From assembly GCA_935421135.1 (NCBI GenBank), contig OW285187.1, positions 23,436,429 through 23,500,428 on the forward strand: a stretch of 64,000 nucleotides of DNA, read 5' to 3'. The position numbers and the translations under genes were made by a program. Below the pieces are notes generated by a model. The model did not search any database. It had not been told where the DNA came from and saw only the letters and a program-made list of their open reading frames with translations. Position 1 is the stretch's first letter; the number at the start of each line of letters is the position of its first letter. This DNA is from Bugulina stolonifera (taxonomy: Eukaryota > Bryozoa > Gymnolaemata > Cheilostomatida > Bugulidae). Shown here piece by piece: positions 9,817 through 20,900 of the stretch.

Positions 9817-11060
9817 AGCCCTTGAAACCATTTTGGAACGTGAGACAGGACTTGAGTGTGCATGACGACATAGTACTGAAAGGTAGTCAACTGGTAGTGC
9901 CAATAACTCTCAGAAAGACCATAATGCAAGACATACACAAAGGTCACTTAGGAGTAGGGAAATGTATTGAAAGAGCCAAAAATTCAGTATATTGGCCTGG
10001 ATATACCAACCACATCACTGATTTGATAGAGGCATGTGATGAGTGCAAAGAAAATGCTAAATCTAATGCTAAGACCATTCTAACACCATATGACATACCT
10101 GAATACCCTATGCAAACAGTAAGCATGGATGTTTTCCAACTAGATGGGGTCGAATACCTAGCCACAATAGACAGATACTCTAAATGGCCCACTTGTCATC
10201 AGTTAAAGCACTCAACATCAAGAGAAATTATTGGGTTATTGAGACAGCAATTCTTAGATTTTGGCCAACCAGAAACTCTAGTGTCTGATGGTGCCTCATA
10301 TTTCACATCTCATGAATTTAGGCTATTCACCCAAGAATTAGATATTGCGCATGTAACAGTCAGTCCGCTATTTTCCAGATCAAATGGATTGGCTGAACGT
10401 CTAAACCAGACTGTGAAGTCCTGCCTGGCAAAAGCAAAGAAGTCCGGTCAAACACTACACGATGTGGTCAAAACTCTCAGAACCACCCCAGTTGGGGATG
10501 GGCTACCATCTCCCTCTGTGTTATTGCAAGGCAGAAATCTAAGGTCAACCCTTCATGTTACACCACATCAACTGCAATCACAGTGTATTAGCAAAGATGA
10601 TGTAATGAAGGCACTGCGTAAAAGACAAACACAAATTCAGGTTCATGACAAGTCAAATACATTAACTAATGATTACATAAGAGGCATGGAGGTTTGGGTA
10701 AAACTCAGTCATAGAAAGTGGGTTGGTGGGAAAGTGCTTAAGCACGCTGAGACACCCCATAGTTATTACGTAAAGCTAGATGATGGCCGAACATTCAGGC
10801 GTAATCAGGCATTTCTCAGAGCTAAGAGAGCTGTAGCCATAGCAAAACAGGTGAGCTCAAGCTGCGAACATCCTACATCAAATCCTAACACTGTAATTCC
10901 GCCTGTTGCTACTGCTGACACACCGTGTGAAGCGACGATGAGGGTTGAGGGTAACTGTAGTGAACCGGTTGCTTCAAAAGGGGTCACAAGAGGTGGGCGA
11001 CAGTCAAAGCCTCCGGAACGCTTTGGCCAAAACATATATGAGACAAATAGTCGGACCTAG
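9795..11060 (+). CDS. Retrotransposon integrase region
   Basis: 421 codons in a frame different from the RT part, overlapping its end by 22 nt. It holds the zinc-binding HHCC region (HKGHLGVG, CDEC) and the DDE catalytic triad: D in SMDVFQLDG, D in LVSDGASYF and E in SNGLAERLNQ. A C-terminal tail with WVKLSHRKWVGGKV follows, then low-conservation sequence. No start codon of its own is apparent. The frame change may be a mutation or a programmed shift. Confidence 0.85.
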   Translation: MARKQGLEPLKPFWNVRQDLSVHDDIVLKGSQLVVPITLRKTIMQDIHKGHLGVGKCIERAKNSVYWPGYTNHITDLIEACDECKENAKSNAKTILTPYDIPEYPMQTVSMDVFQLDGVEYLATIDRYSKWPTCHQLKHSTSREIIGLLRQQFLDFGQPETLVSDGASYFTSHEFRLFTQELDIAHVTVSPLFSRSNGLAERLNQTVKSCLAKAKKSGQTLHDVVKTLRTTPVGDGLPSPSVLLQGRNLRSTLHVTPHQLQSQCISKDDVMKALRKRQTQIQVHDKSNTLTNDYIRGMEVWVKLSHRKWVGGKVLKHAETPHSYYVKLDDGRTFRRNQAFLRAKRAVAIAKQVSSSCEHPTSNPNTVIPPVATADTPCEATMRVEGNCSEPVASKGVTRGGRQSKPPERFGQNIYETNSRT

Positions 11061-11249
11061 GCCATGTTGCTTTTGGAACGTTTTTAGTTATCAGAATCAA
11101 TTTCAACTTTTATACTGTATCCTTTATCTTATTATACTGTTTTATTATACTGCTTTCCCTACTATATTGGTTATACTCATATATCATATTCTGTTGTAAT
11201 AGTTTCTCATACCTAGGCTTTTACTGTTTAATTTGGTGAAGAAACGAGA

Positions 11250-11465
11250 TGTTATAGTGTTGGTTGTTCCCACGGTCTACTCACATGTTGTGGTCTGGTG
11301 GTGAACCACATTGGTATGCTGCTTGGTTGTAACAACATTGCATTAGATGTTGATTGTACATGTATTATGATGACTAGTCAGTTCACTATGAGAGCCAGTG
11401 CTAGCTAGACATAATAAATATAAGCTACTTCATACAACAACTCATTATATACATATATCTTAACA
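11250..11465 (+). repeat. 3' LTR
   Basis: 216 bp, nearly identical to 6815-7030, preceded by the purine-rich GGTGAAGAAACGAGA and followed by ATAAG. Confidence 0.95.
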
Positions 11466-11593
11466 ATAAGTAACCTTAAATTTCCTAAACTTCATTCCTC
11501 TGAAGATGATGTATGGATATACATCGAAATATAAGGAGTCAACAAAAATATAAAAATGCATCATAAAATTCATCATAAAATTATTTACAAGGT

Positions 11594-11631
11594 ACGACTA
11601 GGCACCGAGAGGGGCGACCAGGACATAACAG
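11594..11631 (-). repeat. Right terminal inverted repeat of the older host element
   Basis: It begins ACGACTAGGCACCGAGAGG and is the inverted partner of 6228-6265. No clear target duplication was found outside the pair. Confidence 0.65.
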
Positions 11632-13583
11632 CAAGCGGATACAATAGGTATATAAAATAGTGCACTGTTATAGAAGTATTAGAATAACTTATAATTCCAA
11701 TACAATTTTATGCAAATGATTGACAATGTAAGCAAACAGTGTACAGGAACATGCAATCATGCAAGTATAATGATTGTTTGACATCACCACAATATGAAGT
11801 GTTTGGATTACACATGTACATGACTGTATGGCCTGGTAAATCCAGTCTACCAGTAGGTTGAATGTTGACTGTGTTAAATACTGGCATCCAAAGTACAACC
11901 TGAAAATTTTATCTGTTCTGACAAGCTTAGTTAAACAGCCAAAGTAGGTCATTATAATGTACTTATAATATTACACATTTAAAATACCAAGAAGTAAGAT
12001 AATATCTGAATCATATCAATGACAAAAGTTATTGCTATAATATGAAATAAATAGCCTAAGTGACAATTTTCGGGTATTATAGAGAATAATATCTTTGATA
12101 AAGGTATATGTAAGTAGGAGACAGAGCAAAACTCACATGAAGTCCATATTTGTTATTATAGCCATTTCTGCACTGTAGTCTTGTTTATTTCTACCCTAAG
12201 CACAGAGTTTACACAAAAACACGACTTTTCCTTTTGGCACCACACGCTGTAGTGAATGCATAAATAACGCATGATGCAGTCTAGCCGTTGTAACATTGAT
12301 TAACAGTGTTGGCATTGATACAATGAACATTAATTACCAGCATTGTTTTTAGCATCACAGGACTATTATAGATGTCTATTTGTCATCTTTTCATCAATGA
12401 TCAGCAGCTAGATGTGAAAATGTTTTCAAGATTGTGTAGAAATTGGCCTTTCAGTTATGGTTATGGCATGTGCAATCATTGAATCAAATGTCTTGAGGAT
12501 AATATTGGTGTATTTTTGATAATGAACCTAATGGATGGCAGGGCTGTATTTTAAGGGGTGGCAGGGAGGCACTGTCACCCCTGTTGCTAAAATAAAGTGG
12601 CCTAAAAACACTACTTTTGAAAACTGAGTACAGCTTCCCTTTATATTTGCTTGATTTCCGCACCCCCTCCCATCCAGTTGAACTTTCTGCTTCCCCACTG
12701 AATTTTTCTAACCTACGCCCCTGGATGGGGAGCTACATTACAGCATATTAATATACAAGAGCCAACTTGTGTCAAACAGACAGAATAAATAGGCCTACAG
12801 TATATATTCCAAACTGATTAAAAGTCACCAGAAGAAGTAAGTCAAAGGAGTAAATGAACAGCAAAACAAAGTAGAGACAAGTGACATGCCAAGAAAGTAA
12901 AATTGGGAGTTTAAAACTCAATTATGCAACTAGTTTCTAGAGACATCATTTATTGTCACAATATACTTTCTCCCTTGAAATTTATTTAGACAGTATAATA
13001 TGTATATAGTATTATTAGTACATGGAGCATTGTAATGTTTTTGTGCAGCTTACACCCGCTGTGTACATCACTGGAAGGTCGAAAGTGGTCTATCGAACCT
13101 TCCTTATTACATCACTGAGTAGAAGTTACAAGCCCGACTGGCACTTATAACTTGTTCTTATAAAAATGACCAGATAGGTCCGAGTAACTTGTCTGTTGAT
13201 GCTGTATCTTCATGGGTACAACCTAACCTAGGTGCTCTGGCTTCAGTTCCCAAGAAAATTTAGGCTGAGAGGCTTCTAGCTAGAAGGTACCATGCAAGCT
13301 GTTTAGAGATAAATAGATGTGTCTTTATTGCAGTCCAAAGAAAAAGTGACAATAAATGGCAGAATGCCTCTACTTTTATACTAAACTAACTTCTGGTAAT
13401 TTCTGGTAACAAAATTGCACAATACAAAAAGATACGACCAAATATCGGACATATATAATATTTTAGAAATACAAATAAATGCCACCAAGGGTTATGATGA
13501 ATCGAGTATTGGAAAAATATAATTAAGCAAATATAATTATATTTAGTACAAAATAACCATCTATCAGCCCTATACATTACTTA

Positions 13584-13670
13584 GGGTCCAAGGTCTGATA
13601 CGAAAGATCAGCCCTTGGACCCAAACATAATAATATGTGCACCCAGGTAGGGTGCACATAATATTATTAT
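13584..13670. repeat. Two adjacent hairpins
   Basis: GGGTCCAAGG-TCTGAT (13584-13599) pairs with ATCAGCCCTTGGACCC (13607-13622). Five bases on, ATAATAATATGTGCACCC (13627-13644) pairs with GGGTGCACATA and onward (13650-13670). Confidence 0.6.
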
Positions 13671-16600
13671 TGCATATAATAAAACATTATGTACTATTCA
13701 TAACAAGTAAATATACTAGACTCGGCTCTCGGCCTAAACTACAATAATTTATACACAAACAATGCACAAGGATTCCATTATTTAATGTTATATACAATAT
13801 CAAGATATTTACAAGGGTGTGTTACAAGCGTCTGGTCGCCAATCATCACAGCATACTGTATACTCCGCTGATACAAGTAGAGGATGATTACGTATTGTAA
13901 TGAAAACAAGTCAATGAAGCCCTAGGGCTGACCTGACCAATACTATATGTAGATTGCCAATTGAGACCTCAAGATTTCAACTTTATACAACCGGCCAACA
14001 GGCTCGACATGCTCCTATCATGCATATTTTTGTGTACGCATAGAGCCTAACTCTGTTTTCAGGTCTGAGCTTATATAAGTTATTCTTGACTACACGAGTT
14101 ACTCAGGGCACGAGTTCCACAAGAAACTAGGCTGGGAATCTCCTAGAAAGTTCTATCAAGAATGCAGAGCATAGAAGGTCGGAGTAGCTGTATGTGTATT
14201 ATAATCCAAACTTCAACTGAACTAAACAGAAAATGTGGTGCCTTTTATATAAAACTGACTCTGCTCAGTGTCTGAGGGATCGATGGCCCATCGGCCTACA
14301 ACTAATGCCAAATTAATTGTTTATTCCATGAAAAACCTCAGTCATCATTGGGAAGGACAACTATGACATAATTAAACATATGGATCCGACATCAAAGGTT
14401 GACTCTTACAAATGGGGCGGAAGATTGCGAAGTATGTAAAAGGTTACATATGCGCACAATGTCTCTTGGCATTTGGTAGATAAGTAACATGCAAACACTG
14501 TTCACTACAAGAAGACTGAACAACCATCAGTAAGTACATGATTGCGTATGAGTTACAGATATATCCTTCAAGTGAGACACCCACAAAAGCATACTATCCT
14601 ACTACTTGTACATGACTATATACTACAACATCTTGTGTATTTGCATGTTCCTAACATGGAGTTGCCTACCCTCTGCTAGATAATCATATCATTTGAATGC
14701 TTACTTTGGAGTTGTCTTTTCTTGCCCATGTAGGCTAACCTTGCCTATTAATTATGTGGCCCTATGGAGCTGCCTACCTTGGAGAGCTGGGGTTTGTGAG
14801 AGATATCCAAGAGTTCCAATATGAGACTCATATTGGAACTGTTGCACATATCAGGAAAAGACGCCTGCAGTCGTATGGTCATGTCTGTGAAGAGATGAGA
14901 ATGAAAATATTGTTGTGGATGTATCCCAGACGGCCCAAGGTCTGTACACAAGCCACGACTTGTAAGTGCAGATGCAGAGAACCAAGCAACCTCTTATACC
15001 AACGTATGTAATATGTAGTGTGCAAGTATTCAGTTTATCAGTACACCAATATAACTCATAGAATATAAGTATATGTATGATGTATTGAGAGAACTTGACA
15101 GCATAAAAGCATACAAGAAACTGCACTGAATACAATAATCTGGTTCCTTTTATAGGTAAAGGAGACAAAGAAATCTACCTACTACTTCCAGCTGTTCATA
15201 TGAAGCCGTTTAACAAAGAGGAGACCCAGGATAGAGCCGTCCTTATACATCGACAAATATAATGAATGCCATTACTTATAACACAATAATAAGTACATAA
15301 TACATGTAAAGACGACATTACTGGAAGACTATTATATAATATAACAAGGCTGGCAGACGGACTGGGGGTCGTCGGCTGGCAGATGGACTGGGGGTCATCC
15401 ATTACAATATCCACCCTGTAACTAACCTAAAACTCACTGGTAAAAGGAAGACAGGTAGAACCCAAGCAGAGATGGAAAGATGAACTGTTTGACAAGCTAG
15501 GCCTACTTTGAATTTCCAAGTAAGGAAATTTATTGTACTTTCTAAGTTAACGAAGAAAAAAACAAGACTTCCCATGACGAAATTTGAACAAAGACTAGAA
15601 GTATCTCGAGATGGGATTAGTGTTCATTATAATAATTAGCAAGTCTTAAAGTTGATAATGTTAACTACACTTGCTATGGTAACTGTATCTACATATCAAT
15701 ATGTAAATCACATACATTGGTATTAGTTATATCCTGTATACTTTTGACTGTCATTCCTACTAATGTCAAACAATCTTCACTTACATACCTTGTCAATAAT
15801 CTTGGAATTACTGTGTACTTTGTGCATGAGTTTGCCCCCACTTTGGTAACCAAATTCCTTTTGTACCTTTTGAACTCGACCTGAGTAACCAGATTTAGTA
15901 TATATAATGTAAGTAGCTCAATTTTGCCTACAGACTTCAGACAAAAATCCATCTTCATTAGGTAAGGGAACAATCCTACTACTGGAGGACTCGGAAAATA
16001 CGCAGCTCCTTGCTGCGGGACTTAACTCATGTAGGTCAATGGCAAACAAGTGTAACTGTAGGTAGGTATTTCCTAGAGAGTTGGCGAAAGCTCCAGAGCC
16101 AGAGTCTGAAGACAATTGGCTGGGAATACAGAGTCTACGTGATGGAGGCTGTAACTCAGGTTACAATAATTAAATGTGACCGGGCACCATTGCAATACAA
16201 AAGCCTTCTCTGCAACACAGACATATCATTAATGGCTCAGAGCTACCAGTCCTGAGTCTAACATGTCACGAGAGTGTAAAATATAATAGGATGATATCTA
16301 CATGTATAATGCACTACGATTTTAGGCAGCTGGGAGTCATCTACATGTACATTGGCAATTGTTAGCATAACACTTGCAAGAGTGGATAACTCCCAGCTGG
16401 TGAATAGAGAGTACTGTTTGTCTCATTACAATAGATCACAAGCTATATTATACTAATGACATTATTTTGGTGCAAACTAGCTTGCGGTGGATGACCAAAG
16501 GATAGTTAACACCAGTATATAAAAGACTACCCTGTATTTTGCTTTGTGTTGGCTATCACACTGCCTCGTTGAACAACACATCAGACATATCTACTAGAAT

Positions 16601-17439
16601 AGAACTATAGCTATCCTTACCTGAAATGCTTGTCCATTATCCTAACCTGAAATGCTGGATATACACTTGGCACATGTTCAGCATTAAATTATTGCAAAAT
16701 TATACAAAACAAATACATGTACTTGCCAAGAAAGGACTTACTGAGTAGCCAAAGTATGCCAATGAGACCAGCTATTCTTCTGCATCAGCAAGATTGCAAC
16801 ATTATACAACATTGTTATGTTCTGTACAGAGAACATTCCACATATAATAAAGATCTACATTATTATTGCACATTGAATGCTTAATCGTGGTAGTAACATA
16901 CAGCAAAGTATATGGTATTGCCATTGGTAAGTATTGTATGCTTACTTACTTTACTACTGCACTAATTATCTTGGTAATTACACTTATGTACTAAATAGTT
17001 ATTTCTAGAAATATCTGTAGTACTTTATATGATTATGCCTTTTCTTATATATTGTAACTTGGACCCCTTTTGGTCTGAGACCAACATGGTTAACCAGCAC
17101 TAACTTTCATATACAAGTAGGCTGTAGTTCAATGAAGTTATCTCACTGAACTTATACAGTCTCTTATACTGCTAGCTGTAGGGTATCAGGCACTCTCCGT
17201 GACCTTGGGTGTTTCCATCCTACGACTAGTACTAGGACCCAGCAGTCCAACCTCTCTCCACAGCTGTAGGTTCGCCTCTGGGAATCTCTCCTAGTCACCC
17301 CACTGCTTGCAGTTTGCAGACCTGCTCCCTCTTGTTTGTTCAGCCGGTTCTGACTCCCTCTCCCCTGTACCCTGGCCTGTATGTTGCACGACTGCGCCTC
17401 AGCTACTCAGCCAACACAACAGTATCTAAACTCCATACG

Positions 17440-17475
17440 CACGCACACACGCACGCACACACGCACGCACACACA
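17440..17475. repeat. CA-rich microsatellite
   Basis: Alternating CACACG/CACACA units, downstream of the last exon of gene B. The equivalent place behind gene C holds a 12-bp satellite. Confidence 0.8.
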
Positions 17476-17737
17476 CCAAACATACTGTACAAGACAAACA
17501 TCTCCCACCCATGTATGGTGATGATAATGATGTAAATCTAGAGGTAGGCTAGGTGACACATAACGATTAGATGATAGAGTGACTGGTTCATACATATATA
17601 CAAGTTAGAAAGCCATTGGGGTTCAATAGCAGCAAAACAGGAAGGCCTGAGATCAGTATATGACAATGGCTACAAGTATTGCAGCACACAAGAATAGAAC
17701 AGACGGTATACTCAATGTATAAGACAGTTTCCTATAC

Positions 17738-17995
17738 CTGAACAGTTAATATAGATAGCGTTGTTCCATCCACCACTCTCATTACAGCTGAGATAACCGT
17801 GGCCTTTCAACACCTCACTTGTACCGTCTTCCATATACAGAACAAGCTTGTATTTCCCTTTAACAAACACTTCTATCACATCCTCATAGAATGTATAGTG
17901 GACTGGATCCAATAGCTCTGTATCATTAGTTGACGGTGTTGTATAGACGTTCATCTCGTAGGCACAAGAAAAGTTCATGTATCCGCAATTTACTC
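17738..17995 (-). CDS. Gene B exon 52: last recognised exon, sushi-like
   Basis: An 86-codon exon: VNCGYMNFSCAYEMNVYT, VFVKGKYKLVLYMEDG and YLSCNESGGWNNAIYINCS. It has sushi-like C...C...C..W...C spacing. The donor CAG|GTATAG is conserved in gene C. Reading through instead gives a stop within nine codons in B but a different, longer tail in C, which favours splicing to an unseen 3' exon. Confidence 0.8.
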
Positions 17996-20900
17996 CTAAT
18001 AATAAATATAAATTTACCAACCATCAAATCAAACAAAATAAATTGACTGATAAATAGGATGGTTATATATTATTCTAATCAGAAAGCTTTGCTGGAAGTG
18101 AACCCAAAATCTTCAGAGATAGTAAGAAAAATGCCAGACAGAAGTTTAAATAAAAATAACAAAACCAAAAAAATACAAGATACTGCAGTCTAATGATTGA
18201 CTATAACCCAGAAACATCAATCCACAGACAGAAAGCATATTTTCACTTACGCTGACATTCGGTATAATTCAAGGTAGTCCACGCCACTCCCTTAATTGGG
18301 TCGGGAGCGCATTGGATGTTCTTCTCTGTGCTACCGTCTGGAAACTCAAAGCCAGGGTCACAAGTAATGTTAGAGAAATCCTCATAATGGTTACCTTCAG
18401 AAACCGTTCTAGAGTTGGGAACAATTGGTAGAGGATCCAGACATACATGATCTACAGTGAATACAATCTACAGTGAATGAAATATTCACTGAAACAGAGA
18501 ATCGTACATTGTATGCTATACATATGGGCATAATCTGTACTGCAGTACTTAGCATATAATATCCTGTAACAAAATTATTCTAGGCTAGCATATTTGATGA
18601 CATTTACAAGCACATAGTGTTAGCAACTATACTGTGCATGTAAGTATTTCTTTTATAACCCCCTAATGATCCTGTATTTTAATGTACTTTAAGACGATTT
18701 AACTTGTTTATATGTCATGTACATGTATACTTATTAGCCACTCATTCAATAACTGATGTGAACTTTTACTAGCATCAGCAATAGTTATGATGATTACACA
18801 ACAATATTCTATAATTATTATGTTGCTAACAAAAACCAATGGAGAAATAGAGAAGAAAAACTATGAATAATAAAAGGGTAAACTTGGTTGACCTTCCCAC
18901 AATTCATATGCACTGTGGTGAAAAACACCAAGGGATTGCCAAACAAGTTCATGTACAACTTTCAAATCCTCACTTATTGCTTTGATCATGTGACTGAAAT
19001 CTTAACTGACAGCGTTGGACTTACATTTACAGTCTGGAATATCATAGGACCACGTAGAGTTGGCCAAACAGGTTGAGATCATATCGGATTCGGTGACATT
19101 ATCGGCCGGCTTGAAACCTGTGGCACACGTTACTGAGACTACGGTGTCAAAGTAGACGAGTGACGTATTGAGTACTCCTCCCAGAATATTCCACTTCGGG
19201 CACAAGTTCACTGACAACCAGATTGCAATAATTGTTCCACATTTAAAAAATATTAAACAAATGAAAAATCATAGAAGAAAATTTGCGATGAATGCAGTAC
19301 ATAGTCTACATCAGGCAGAATAGTAGACTGTTATCCAATTCATATATACATGTTGTATAATATCTACATACACATAGGAAGACTTTGGCTCTGTGCCAAA
19401 ATGTAAAACTTTAACTTCATTTAAAGCGAAAAAGTTCTACGTACAGCTGTGTAATGTAATATACATAACACTAACATCACCATGAAATATATTTGTACAT
19501 GGTGTTCTATTGCCTTAATTTCCTGCTTAATATATAATTTGACCTGCATTCATCTTGAAGAATTGAAAATGATAATGGACTTACATTCACATGATATCGG
19601 CTCATTGCTCCAAGTACCATTTGCCTGGCATGTAATGGTTAACTCTGTAATAGGTTGGTGTGTGGTAGTATTGATCGTGTAATTACGAGGGTTTACTGAA
19701 TGGCCATGATCACATACATAATCTACTGTGTGGCTGTAGTGAACTCCATTCACTGACATGGTGGATAGTACACCAGGTTGAGGGTCTGGACACTGCACAG
19801 CTACAAATAGTATGTTTACAATAGTGTGATATTTATTTTAATCCTACATGGATATTTCTGTTCGACACAAACCAACCGAAAATTCTAACTAAACAAACTA
19901 TATTATAACATCGCCTGTTACAACAACACAACAAAACACAGCACAATATGAGTATGTTTCACGCTATTATAGCAATTATCCAACGGAGTTGTCTGACCTT
20001 TGTTTGTTCTATAATAATATTATAATAAATATACACCGAAATGTCAAATTGAAACAATGTAATAGATATTCTTACCTTAATTCATTTACAGAATAAGAAA
20101 TATACATGTATGTATGTAATATCATAATGTTTGTTATCATGTAGGGCATAACAATGAATACTCATATGTAGCCATTTGTCATTTGTGGTGGAGACAAGAA
20201 CACTGAGTGTTCATCGTTATTTGTGGTGGAGGACAATGTTAGCCTTAGATACTTACGGCTACATATCTGATCCTGAGTGAGGGTCCACTTTTCCTCAGCA
20301 TCACAGACACTCGTATGGAATGTAGAATTATCAGGGAAGTAGTGACCATCATCACATGTATAGTTAATAGTAGAGAGATAACTCAAGTCACCAGTAGTTA
20401 CAGTTAGATTTGTAGATATGGCTGTTGTGTTAGCACATTCTATAGCTACAATATATTATAATATAGGATGACAGTGTGTTAGAATTATCCCCTCTTGCAT
20501 ATACAAATTCTTTAGCGTTCCAATCTGCCCGACATTAGAAATATCCCCCTACTGCACATGTAGATGCATAAAAAATATACCAAATGCAAAGCTCCAACAT
20601 TATATTGGAATTACCCTCTCCTGTGTTGACATACATATTTGTATTCCAATGAGTACAATATTATAAATACCCACTCCAGCATATTATGCAGATATTAAAT
20701 TGCATCCCAATGAGTGTAATATTCAAATTATCCCCTACTGTATACTGTATATGTACATGTATATTAATACTTAAAGAAGTATAATAGTAGAGTTACCCTC
20801 TCCTGTACATACATGTATTCCAATAAGTGTGCTAATAGAATTATCTCCACCTACCTCTACAGTCCGGTATCACTTGACTCCACTGAGCTGTATGTAAACA

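Larger units (their letters stand above)
6815..11465 (+). mobile_element. Ty3/gypsy-type LTR retrotransposon, nearly intact
   Basis: A 4,651-bp element with two 216-bp LTRs beginning TG and ending CA and the target duplication ATAAG on both sides (6810-6814, 11466-11470). Only one LTR difference was noticed (GGTGGGG versus GGTGGTG), so insertion is recent. A primer-binding-site-like TGGTGTCAGAAG follows the 5' LTR and a purine run (11235-11249) precedes the 3' LTR. Domain order gag, protease, RT, RNase H, integrase is that of Ty3/gypsy. Two coding breaks are visible: an in-frame TAA between gag and protease, and a frame change before integrase. It lies on the plus strand between genes A and B. 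Confidence 0.95.
11632..17737. other. Spacer between gene A and gene B 3' end
   Basis: No coding exon recognised. Parts are homologous to the spacer between genes B and C: 12160-12440 with 53720-54000, 15980-16290 with 55490-55770, 16340-16420 with 55800-55880, and 17505-17737 with 57192-57440. A hAT-like end (CCTACGCCCCTGG, ~12712) is present. Any 3' exons and UTR of gene B would lie in the right part of this spacer. Confidence 0.6.

Noticed and set aside
12541..12725. Possible small hAT-like element (CAGGGCTGTA to ACGCCCCTGG)
   Set aside because: Ends are only loosely inverted and no target duplication was found.
15918..16255. Overlapping ORFs on both strands in a block conserved at 55490-55770
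   Set aside because: Neither frame stays open in the other copy and no splice-bounded exon could be defined; left as an unexplained conserved block.
17314..17535. 73-codon plus-strand ORF
   Set aside because: Contains a CA microsatellite (HTHAHTHA) and shows no conservation in the gene C spacer.
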